Positions 1-5,307 of a DNA stretch of 5,307 bases are shown one piece after another. The position numbers were made by a program, and so were the translations under genes. The stretch lies in assembly GCA_937901435.1 (NCBI GenBank), contig CALGTJ010000750.1:1-5307 (forward strand), read 5' to 3'. Positions within the stretch are counted from its first letter, which is position 1; each line of letters begins with the position of its first letter. Below the pieces are notes generated by a model. That model was not told where the DNA came from, did not search any database, and saw only the letters and a list, made by a program, of their open reading frames with translations. The stretch is from an uncultured Rhodobacter sp. (GTDB lineage: Bacteria; Pseudomonadota; Alphaproteobacteria; Rhodobacterales; Rhodobacteraceae).

Positions 1-109
1 CCGGTTTGAGCCCAAACTACGGATTTGTCGCAACGCGGCGAAGGTCTGGTTTCGGCAACATGGAGTGTTCGATTAGGGTTCTGTTTGCCTTCGGGTCAAA
101 GTGGCCAGC
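1..109. other. Left-edge sequence downstream of the regulator, no gene seen
   Basis: No coding region is supported. On the transcript of the minus-strand regulator this is the 3' flank. The only structure is a short stem, TTTGCC (84-89) with GGTCAAA (94-100), around a TTCG loop read on the plus strand. It begins 10 nt past the regulator's stop but has no following T-run on the minus strand, so it is a weak terminator candidate at best. A 5-bp inverted repeat, GTTTG (4-8) with CAAAC (13-17), is probably chance. Confidence 0.4.
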
Positions 110-958
110 TCACTCCAGAAGATCAAGTTCCTCAACAATTGCGTCAAGCGTATCGGCCCGTTGTTTTACGGCGACAGCGTTCTTTCCCACATACGCTATA
201 GCAAGCAGCCGCAACATTGACACGACAGTCGCATGGGTATTCAGCATACCATAACTCGCAACGTGGCATGGCAGGACTGTCTCAGAGAAGCGCTCTGCTT
301 GGGCCTGATAGCGATGATCCGTGATTGTTATGATCCGAAGTCGCGATGTTCGCGCATAGGCCAAAAGAGAGCGCAAAAGCTTTGGACGCGTCTCTAACGT
401 GACAAGGACAAGTGCATCACGCGGGCCCATCATTGCCAAATCGCTGGTCCAATCCTGACCCGCACCATCAATATAATGAACATCATGGCGCAGTCGCGAG
501 AAGAGGGTTTTTCCAATGCGTGCGACACCATCTTCAGCACCAAATCCCAAGAACCAGACGCGTGGCGCGGTTGAGAGGATTTCAGCAACCTCCGGCAGAC
601 GGTCAGAGCGCAGCTCTTCAAAGGTTCGGGTCAAATTGCGCAATTCCAAATCCAGATGGTCGACGATTGATCGACCAAGAATGACTTGGTCTGACGCCTG
701 TTCTTTTTGGGAATAAGGCTGGGTTCGGTCGCGTTCTTCCCGCGCTTGAAGACGAACCTCTTCAAAATCGACATATCCTAAACTGCGGAAAAAACGGGCA
801 GTTGTCGCTTTGGATACACCGGCCATATTTGCGAGTTCGGTTGCGGTGTGGGTCTCTATAATACCCTGATTTTCAACCAAAACATTGGCAATTTTCTGCT
901 CGCTACTGGTCAAGCGCGCGTGCTTTTCGTGTATGCGAAGGATGAGTCGTGAAGCCAT
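110..958 (-). CDS. RpiR/MurR-family transcriptional regulator (HTH + SIS domain)
   Basis: A 282-residue protein with the classic RpiR layout. An N-terminal helix-turn-helix domain covers about residues 1-77, with the recognition part around 39-62 (AtELANMAGVSKATTARFFR). A C-terminal SIS (sugar isomerase) ligand-binding domain covers about 120-265. Length is normal for the family, whose members bind DNA as dimers and sense small, usually phosphorylated, metabolites. The usual serine/threonine ligand loops are altered: the first glycine loop reads GFGAEDGVA (138-146), and the second reads LVTLETRPK (185-193) where MurR-like proteins have an S-x-S-G-x type loop. The effector may therefore not be a sugar phosphate (inference). 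The ATG at 958 gives a full-length HTH domain; an AGGA-type ribosome site (complement of 971-974) lies 12 nt upstream, slightly far. The gene is divergent from the folate-ligase-like/ABC operon and is its probable local regulator. Family assignment is firm; the ligand is unknown. Confidence 0.93.
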   Translation of the reverse strand: MASRLILRIHEKHARLTSSEQKIANVLVENQGIIETHTATELANMAGVSKATTARFFRSLGYVDFEEVRLQAREERDRTQPYSQKEQASDQVILGRSIVDHLDLELRNLTRTFEELRSDRLPEVAEILSTAPRVWFLGFGAEDGVARIGKTLFSRLRHDVHYIDGAGQDWTSDLAMMGPRDALVLVTLETRPKLLRSLLAYARTSRLRIITITDHRYQAQAERFSETVLPCHVASYGMLNTHATVVSMLRLLAIAYVGKNAVAVKQRADTLDAIVEELDLLE

Positions 959-994
959 AAAAAGGGAATATCCTGTGTCGCGTTCAGATTCAAC

Positions 995-1025
995 TTGACC
1001 TATGAAACAAAAGTTTCACTATTAT
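995..1025 (+). promoter_or_regulatory. Putative sigma-70-type promoter of the ABC operon
   Basis: TTGACC at 995-1000 matches the -35 consensus in five of six bases, and TATTAT at 1020-1025 matches the -10 in five of six. The spacer is 19 nt, longer than the ideal 17, which would make it a weak or regulated promoter. Transcription would start near 1032, leaving a leader of about 20 nt before the ATG at 1053. The palindrome at 1003-1018 fills the spacer, so a bound repressor would block polymerase. No equally convincing promoter for the minus-strand regulator could be picked out by eye. Confidence 0.42.
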
Positions 1026-1038
1026 GAAACAGTGAAAC
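1003..1038. promoter_or_regulatory. Putative RpiR operator: four TGAAAC/GTTTCA half-sites
   Basis: Four exact copies of one hexamer lie within 36 bp: TGAAAC at 1003-1008, its complement GTTTCA at 1013-1018, then TGAAAC at 1025-1030 and 1033-1038. The first two form the palindrome TGAAAC-AAAA-GTTTCA. The second and fourth extend to a perfect 8-bp inverted repeat, GTTTCACT (1013-1020) with AGTGAAAC (1031-1038), around a 10-nt spacer. Half-site centres are 10, 12 and 8 bp apart, close to one helical turn, as expected for dimers binding side by side. The array lies between the divergent RpiR-type regulator and the operon, and overlaps the putative promoter spacer and -10, so repression of the operon (and possibly autoregulation) is the natural reading. 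Repeats are seen directly; binding by this regulator is inferred. An RNA hairpin in the short leader is an alternative for the 8-bp repeat. Confidence 0.68.
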
Positions 1039-1040
1039 GC

Positions 1041-1046
1041 AGGGGA
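1041..1046 (+). promoter_or_regulatory. Ribosome binding site that fixes the start at 1053
   Basis: AGGGGA lies 6 nt before the ATG at 1053, a good Shine-Dalgarno position. The alternative in-frame ATG at 1002 has no such site, lies inside the promoter/operator region and would add 17 residues encoded by the operator repeats. The start at 1053 is therefore preferred. Confidence 0.7.
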
Positions 1047-1052
1047 ATCGCA

Positions 1053-1790
1053 ATGTCTACTTCAAAGATCGTCCGGGAGCGGATCTGGACAAAACTGCAT
1101 GATGTTGCAAAGCCGGATACGCGGTTTCATTTGAATTTTGCCGAAGTGATCCCGGATTTCGAAGGATCCGAAAAAGCGACCGACCTTTTGGTTGCCGAAG
1201 ACGCTTACGCTGAATCAAACTTTGCGTTTATCACACCGGATAATTGCCTTGCTGACTTGCGTCGACGGATGATCGAAGACGGTAAACCTTTCGTCATGTC
1301 CACGTATGGTATTTACCGAGGTTTTATTTTGCTTGAGCCAAAAAATGTTCCGAAAGGTGCAGCACTCTACGCGTCTTGGCTGGACGGAATGGAACACTTC
1401 GGCACTCCGATTACATTAGAAGAAATCGCCAAACGCGGTCGTTTCGATCTGATGGTGACCGGCGCGTCCGCTGTTTCAAAGAATGGCGTTCGGTTCGGCA
1501 AGGGTCATGGCTTCTTTGATCTGGAATGGGGCATGTTTACGGACCTTGGCTTGGTCGATGAGACGACGCCTGTGATTGCGGTTGTCCATGACGTTCAGCT
1601 CGTCGAAGATCAACTTCAGCCATCCGAGACGGACATTCTGGTCGACAAGATCGCGACCCCCTCAGAGATGTACACCGTTGAACGTCGCGCCAAACGCCCC
1701 AACGGGGTGAAATGGCCGCTGCTAGACCCCAAACAAATTGCTGAAACTCCACCGCTGCAAGAATTGCAGCGCATCCAAGGCTTAGCCTGA
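1053..1790 (+). CDS. 5-formyltetrahydrofolate cyclo-ligase-like protein (COG0212-type paralog)
   Basis: A 245-residue cytosolic protein of the 5-formyl-THF cyclo-ligase/NagB-like fold. True cyclo-ligases convert 5-formyl-THF to 5,10-methenyl-THF using ATP and are usually about 180-200 residues. The family's C-terminal glycine motif is present but diverged: GVRFGKGHGFFDLEWGMF (145-162), where the true enzyme has GxGxGYYDR. The following segment VVHDVQLVEDQL (177-188), then D194 and VDKIATP (197-203), matches the conserved end of the family, except that the usual E-H-D near the proline is SETD (191-194). GKGxGFxDLE is the form I associate with the COG0212 paralogs, for which published work argues no normal cyclo-ligase activity and a link to thiamin metabolism (from memory). 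It is the first gene of the operon, 25 nt ahead of the binding-protein gene. Family is firm; subfamily likely; reaction unknown. Confidence 0.85.
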   Translation: MSTSKIVRERIWTKLHDVAKPDTRFHLNFAEVIPDFEGSEKATDLLVAEDAYAESNFAFITPDNCLADLRRRMIEDGKPFVMSTYGIYRGFILLEPKNVPKGAALYASWLDGMEHFGTPITLEEIAKRGRFDLMVTGASAVSKNGVRFGKGHGFFDLEWGMFTDLGLVDETTPVIAVVHDVQLVEDQLQPSETDILVDKIATPSEMYTVERRAKRPNGVKWPLLDPKQIAETPPLQELQRIQGLA

Positions 1791-1815
1791 ACCCATCCAA
1801 CAGGAGACGAATGAC

Positions 1816-2787
1816 ATGACTTTGAGATTAAACCGCCGCCACTTTTTGGGCACTGCTGGTGCCGCTGCCGCCGCTTCTTCCATACCAATGCGGGCGATGG
1901 CTGCAACGCCAATAACCATGCAAGCCGCATGGATCAACGACGCCGAATTTGCGGGATACTTTCTGGCGATGGATCAGGGCTATTACACGGACGAAGGGCT
2001 GGATCTCACGTATCTTTCCGGCGGACCCGACGTGATTCCCGAGAGCACAATCATTGCAGGGCGAGCTGATCTGGCGCTGACGACACCGGACACAACAATC
2101 AAAGCGATTGTTGATCAGGGTGCCCCGTTCAAGATCATCGGCGCACAATACCAAAAGAACCCGATCGGAATCGTGTCGTTGGTTGGTAGCGGTATCAACT
2201 CACCTGCAGATCTGGTCGGCAAAACCCTTGCCGTGCCACCCGTAAACGTGATTTCCGTCGAAGCCATGCTGAAGTTGAACGACATTGATCCCGGTGACGT
2301 CAACATCGTGCCTTACGCTTATGATCCGACACCACTGATCAAGGGCGAAATTGACGCGAGCCTCGATTTCACGACGAACGTGCCTTACACAATCAGCCTT
2401 CAAGGGGTCGAGGCGACGTCGTTCTTGCTGTATGATTTTGGCTACACGACCTACAATGACACCGTCGTGGTGACTGAAGAGGTTCTTAGTACCAAACGCG
2501 CTGAACTGGTGGCATGGCTGCGCGCAAGTCGTAAAGGCTGGATCGAGAACAATGTTGATACAGCCCTTTGGCCGGCAAAGTGGGCAGACACTCATTTCGC
2601 GGGGACAGGCCGGACAATCGACAACGAAGTCTTCTTCAACGAAGCACAGAAACCATTGATGGAAAACCCAGCGGGTATTTTTGCAATGACCGAAGAAGGC
2701 ATCGACGCAAACCTTAGCGCATTGGCCGAAGTCGGCATCAATGGGTCGCGCGATATGTTCGACACAACCTTGCTAGAAGAAATCTGA
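1816..2787 (+). CDS. NMT1/THI5-type ABC transporter substrate-binding protein, Tat-exported
   Basis: A 323-residue periplasmic binding protein, normal length for the family. The N-terminus carries a twin-arginine signal, NRRHFLG (6-12), then an alanine-rich hydrophobic stretch and an A-M-A cleavage site near residue 29-30, so export is probably already folded. The mature protein begins with the family hallmark: W39, then DAEFAGYFLAMDQGYYTDEGLDL (42-64), followed by the glycine-rich loop and the IIAGRADLAL segment (79-88). Relatives include ThiY (formylaminopyrimidine), RibY-like proteins and nitrate/sulfonate/taurine binders. It lacks the CCCFC motif of the yeast pyrimidine synthase THI5, so it is a binder rather than an enzyme. 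AGGAG at 1802-1806 precedes the ATG at 1816; an ATG at 1811 is out of frame and stops after two codons. The stop overlaps the ATPase start by one base. Family is firm; the ligand is inferred only from the folate-ligase-like neighbour. Confidence 0.92.
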   Translation: MTLRLNRRHFLGTAGAAAAASSIPMRAMAATPITMQAAWINDAEFAGYFLAMDQGYYTDEGLDLTYLSGGPDVIPESTIIAGRADLALTTPDTTIKAIVDQGAPFKIIGAQYQKNPIGIVSLVGSGINSPADLVGKTLAVPPVNVISVEAMLKLNDIDPGDVNIVPYAYDPTPLIKGEIDASLDFTTNVPYTISLQGVEATSFLLYDFGYTTYNDTVVVTEEVLSTKRAELVAWLRASRKGWIENNVDTALWPAKWADTHFAGTGRTIDNEVFFNEAQKPLMENPAGIFAMTEEGIDANLSALAEVGINGSRDMFDTTLLEEI

Positions 2788-3554
2788 TGCCGACCCCGGA
2801 CGGGATTTCCCTTTCCGGGGTCCATAAGACTTTTGAAGGACGTGGAAAGACGGTAAAGGCGTTGCACGATGTGACGCTGATCTGTCCACCTGCGTCCTTC
2901 ACTGCTGTGATTGGCCCGTCAGGCTGCGGTAAATCCACAGCATTGCGCGTCGCTTTGGGTCTAGAAACGGCAGATGCAGGAGAGGTTTTGATCAACGGTG
3001 AAGCACCGATCAAAGCTGCAAAATCGGGCAAGACAGGCATTGCGTTTCAAGACTCTGCATTGCTGCCATGGCGCAGCGTACGTCGTAATGTTGAGGTGCC
3101 GCTTGAGGTCATTGGCCTCAACCGCAAAGCGCACGCGACCCGCGTGCAGGCGATGATCGATCTCGTTGGATTGAATGGGTTTGAGAATTCACTCCCCTCA
3201 GAGTTATCAGGCGGCATGCGCCAACGTGTGGCCATTGCCCGCGCGCTTGTTACCGAACCCAGCGTCTTGTTTATGGACGAACCGTTTGGCGCATTGGACC
3301 AAATATTGCGCCGTCAAATGAACGTCGAATTGCAGCGTGTCTGGCAGGAAACAGGCTCGACGGCGCTGCTTGTCACACACGGAATTGATGAGGCCATTTT
3401 TCTTGCCGACCGCGTTGCTGTGATGCACGCGAACCCCGGTCGGATCGTCGAAATTATTGATGTGCCTTTTGCGCGTCCCCGTCATCCAGACTTATTCTCA
3501 GATCCAGGATTCCATGCTTTGACAGATCGTATCGCTTCGGTGCTGCATGGCTAG
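2787..3554 (+). CDS. ABC transporter ATP-binding protein (NitT/TauT/ThiZ class)
   Basis: A 255-residue ATPase that powers the importer from the cytosolic face. All catalytic motifs are intact: Walker A GPSGCGKST (43-51), Q-loop FQDS with Q88, the LLPWRSV segment (92-98) typical of the SsuB/TauB/ThiZ group, signature LSGGMRQR (140-147), Walker B VLFMDEPFGALD (160-171) with catalytic E165, and the switch histidine H198 in LLVTHGIDEA. The C-terminus ends soon after the nucleotide-binding domain, with no extra regulatory domain. The start is the ATG of the TGATG junction with the binding-protein gene, indicating translational coupling; a weak AGAAGAA (2775-2781) precedes it. The 3' end overlaps the permease gene by 8 nt. 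Function as an importer ATPase is near certain; the substrate cannot be read from this subunit. Confidence 0.95.
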   Translation: MPTPDGISLSGVHKTFEGRGKTVKALHDVTLICPPASFTAVIGPSGCGKSTALRVALGLETADAGEVLINGEAPIKAAKSGKTGIAFQDSALLPWRSVRRNVEVPLEVIGLNRKAHATRVQAMIDLVGLNGFENSLPSELSGGMRQRVAIARALVTEPSVLFMDEPFGALDQILRRQMNVELQRVWQETGSTALLVTHGIDEAIFLADRVAVMHANPGRIVEIIDVPFARPRHPDLFSDPGFHALTDRIASVLHG

Positions 3555-5106
3555 GGTGCCGACAGGCCTGCGCAATGTTGCGATCTTGCTTCTGATCTGG
3601 GAAATCGCGGGCCGCATGGATCTGGTCGCCAGTGGTGCCTTGCCGGGGTTTAGTGAAATCCTGATCCGGCTTTGGGAAGACCGCGCAGATTATCCGCGCC
3701 ATATCTGGGCGACACTTTATGCCTCCGGCGTCGGTTTTCTGATTGGCAATGCGATTGCGTTGATGGCGGGGGTGGCTTTCGCGATGTCGCCAACACTTCT
3801 GCGCCTCTTTCGCGGCGTGAATATCGCCGTTTTTGCACTACCACCGATCGCGATTGCCCCGATCCTTGTGCTGACCTTATCGGGCATGGCACCCCGTATC
3901 GTCCTTGCAGCGTTGGCGGTCTACTTCGTGACCATGACAGCCACGGTCATCGGGATAAGCCAGTCAGACAGCAGGGCAAGTGACCTCGTGAAGGCTTATG
4001 GTGGTGGCCGGTGGCGTATCCTTTGGCTGGTTCAACTGCGCAGCGCTTTGCCCACCATTATTACCGGCTTCCAGATTGCTGCCCCCAACGCTGTATTGGG
4101 GGCAATTCTGGCCGAGTTTGGCGGTGGCGGGCGCTGGGGACTTGGAACCTATCTGCTTGGATCGCTTGGTCGAGGAGAGCCAGACAGGCTTTGGGGCATT
4201 GGCCTGATCGCAACTGCAATTGCAGGATTGGGTTATTTGTTCTTTGCATTGATTTCACGGCGCTTGATTGGGGCGACGCGCGCTGTGACGTTGAACACTG
4301 CCACTCCGATTGGCGAGGCGGTGTCTACATCACCGCTGAAACGGACCATGATGCTGATAGGTATTGTCTCTCTCCCATTCCTTTTGTGGTGGGCCTTTAT
4401 AGTGCTAACGGGCGTACCTGCGATGATAGGGAAAACACCTTTTGGGGTGATAGATTATCTGTTTTTCGCAAAGACTGCCCCTGTCGCACAAGAAAAGCTT
4501 TTTCAGGCATTGTCAGAGACCCTGCCGATGACTTTTGCGGGCATGGCGGCAGGTATTGGCTTTGCCTTTCTGTTGGCAATCTCGACACGGCTGTTCCCAA
4601 ACGCCATTCGCGCATTCATGCCTGTGGCCCTTGTCACGCAAACGATGCCGCTGGTGGCGCTTACCCCGCTCTTGGTGCTCATATTCGGACGCGGCACCTC
4701 TTTGACGCTGTGGGTGACGATCTCTGTGACGTTTTTTCCCGCTTTCGTCACTTTGGCGCAAGGGATCGCATTGGTTCCGCGCAGCGCACAAGATTTACCG
4801 CGTGCCTATGGCGCATCTGCTTGGCAAGAAATGCGGATGGTTACGATCCCTGCGTCCTTACCATATCTGTTTGCGGCGACGCGTCTTACTGTTCCAAGGG
4901 CGTTGCTGGGCGTGATGATTGCTGAGTGGCTGGCAACCGGTCGTGGACTGGGGAATTTGCTGAATCAATCGCGAGGTTACCTCGACTTTGGTATGATCTG
5001 GACTGTTGCATTTGTCTCAGTCCTCTTATCAGTCGTCTTGTACCAGCTTGTTGTAGCGATCGAACGAAAAGTGTTGCGACGCTTAGGCATGCAAACCGCA
5101 GAGTGA
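3547..5106 (+). CDS. Fused double ABC transporter permease (two BPD_transp_1 domains)
   Basis: A 519-residue inner-membrane protein, about twice the usual 250-280 residues of NitT/TauT/ThiX-type permeases. It is a tandem of two permease domains. Each half has about six hydrophobic segments (roughly 10-30, 55-80, 92-112, 116-137, 171-189, 216-238; and 266-290, 327-348, 357-379, 385-408, 440-460, 481-505). Each half also has its own EAA-type cytoplasmic loop that contacts the ATPase: ASDLVKAYGGGRWRILWLVQ (144-163) and AQDLPRAYGASAWQEMRMV (414-432), both leading into an A/S-L-P turn. A polar linker of about 25 residues (240-265) joins the halves. The single chain would form the whole channel, replacing the usual homodimer. 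The start overlaps the ATPase gene by 8 nt with no clear ribosome site, so coupled translation is likely. It is the last gene of the operon. Confidence 0.93.
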   Translation: MARVPTGLRNVAILLLIWEIAGRMDLVASGALPGFSEILIRLWEDRADYPRHIWATLYASGVGFLIGNAIALMAGVAFAMSPTLLRLFRGVNIAVFALPPIAIAPILVLTLSGMAPRIVLAALAVYFVTMTATVIGISQSDSRASDLVKAYGGGRWRILWLVQLRSALPTIITGFQIAAPNAVLGAILAEFGGGGRWGLGTYLLGSLGRGEPDRLWGIGLIATAIAGLGYLFFALISRRLIGATRAVTLNTATPIGEAVSTSPLKRTMMLIGIVSLPFLLWWAFIVLTGVPAMIGKTPFGVIDYLFFAKTAPVAQEKLFQALSETLPMTFAGMAAGIGFAFLLAISTRLFPNAIRAFMPVALVTQTMPLVALTPLLVLIFGRGTSLTLWVTISVTFFPAFVTLAQGIALVPRSAQDLPRAYGASAWQEMRMVTIPASLPYLFAATRLTVPRALLGVMIAEWLATGRGLGNLLNQSRGYLDFGMIWTVAFVSVLLSVVLYQLVVAIERKVLRRLGMQTAE

Positions 5107-5157
5107 AGTTATTGAGCCGCCGCCTTGGTCGAAGGAACGCCGCTTCTTACTTCACTC
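5101..5157. repeat. 9-bp inverted repeat across the permease stop codon
   Basis: GAGTGAAGT at 5101-5109 includes the permease stop codon and is exactly complementary to ACTTCACTC at 5149-5157, with 39 nt between. The enclosed part could form a small inner stem, CCTT (5123-5126) with AAGG (5132-5135). It may be an mRNA 3'-end structure. There is no U-run after it, so I do not call it an intrinsic terminator; chance is possible. Confidence 0.4.
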
Positions 5158-5213
5158 ATAATTGCGGAAACAACGTATTTGAATTTGGATTGATCAGAAG
5201 AACCTCTTTCAAG

Positions 5214-5251
5214 AAGCGGCCATTGGCTGCACCTGCAGCGAAAGCCCGCTT
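5214..5251. repeat. 38-bp imperfect palindrome, possible dispersed-repeat remnant
   Basis: The outer arms AAGCGG (5214-5219) and CCGCTT (5246-5251) and the inner arms GCTGCA (5226-5231) and TGCAGC (5234-5239) are each perfect inverted repeats about the same centre (5232/5233). The 6-bp blocks between them match at three of six positions. A degenerate copy of 5215-5227 recurs 46 bp later at 5261-5273, with 10 of 13 bases the same and only transition differences. This resembles degenerate palindromic intergenic sequences I associate with roseobacter genomes, but copy number cannot be tested here. It lies downstream of the operon and in no convincing gene. Confidence 0.45.
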
Positions 5252-5307
5252 CGTCCGCATAGCAGTCGTTGGCGCTTAGCCAAAGTAACGTCTGCTTCAT
5301 CAGTTAG

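Noticed and set aside
84..100. Intrinsic terminator for the minus-strand regulator
   Set aside because: The stem is short with a bulge, and the minus-strand sequence after it lacks a T-run.
1002..1052. Upstream in-frame ATG at 1002 as the start of the cyclo-ligase-like protein
   Set aside because: The added 17 residues would be encoded by the operator repeats. There is no ribosome site before 1002, whereas AGGGGA sits correctly before 1053.
959..1052. TPP or other riboswitch in the operon leader
   Set aside because: The predicted leader is only about 20 nt and the whole intergenic region is 94 bp. I see no THI-box elements, and the repeats look like DNA operator half-sites.
1816..2787. THI5-type pyrimidine synthase (enzyme) rather than transporter subunit
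   Set aside because: The protein has a Tat signal, no CCCFC motif and an ATPase/permease pair directly downstream, so a periplasmic binder is the better reading.
4011..4925. 304-residue plus-strand frame inside the permease gene
   Set aside because: It is an alternative-frame shadow. Its composition (many C, R, W and H, no domain) is not protein-like, while the overlapping permease frame has clear membrane segments and both EAA loops.
5109..5300. 63-residue minus-strand reading frame at the right end, convergent with the permease
   Set aside because: It is closed by an in-frame stop just upstream of its ATG, runs through the 38-bp palindrome, resembles no family I know and has an odd cysteine/tryptophan-rich start. 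It is most likely a chance frame in repeat DNA.

Overview
The window looks like a piece of an alphaproteobacterial chromosome. A marine Rhodobacterales (roseobacter-type) bacterium is the best guess. This rests on the protein style, the moderate GC content (low-to-mid fifties by eye, not computed), the tightly overlapping ABC transporter genes and a palindromic intergenic remnant at the right end. No marker gene proves the taxon.

Layout: positions 1-109 hold no gene I can support. An RpiR/MurR-type regulator (HTH plus SIS domain) lies on the minus strand at 110-958. A 94-bp divergent intergenic region (959-1052) carries a putative promoter for the plus-strand genes and four copies of the hexamer TGAAAC/GTTTCA, arranged as overlapping palindromes; this is a strong candidate operator for the RpiR protein. 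Four plus-strand genes follow as one likely operon: a 5-formyltetrahydrofolate cyclo-ligase-like protein (1053-1790), a Tat-exported NMT1/THI5-type substrate-binding protein (1816-2787), an ABC ATPase (2787-3554, 1-nt overlap) and a double-length ABC permease (3547-5106, 8-nt overlap). The last 200 bp are non-coding as far as I can tell. They contain an inverted repeat across the permease stop codon and a 38-bp imperfect palindrome.

How the genes may work together: the three transporter genes form a complete NitT/TauT/ThiXYZ-class importer, made of a periplasmic binder, a fused 12-helix permease and an ATPase. The cytosolic cyclo-ligase-like protein has the diverged GKGxGFxDLE motif of the COG0212-type paralogs rather than the GYYDR motif of true 5-formyl-THF cyclo-ligase. 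From memory, published comparative genomics ties those paralogs to thiamin metabolism, and the THI5/ThiY fold binds thiamin-pyrimidine precursors. The most economical hypothesis is therefore an RpiR-controlled uptake and salvage unit for a thiamin-pyrimidine or other heteroaromatic precursor. The substrate is inferred, not shown: no thiamin enzyme gene (tenA, thiD, thiE) and no TPP riboswitch is visible here. The regulator's SIS domain lacks the usual serine-rich sugar-phosphate loops, which also points away from a sugar-phosphate signal.
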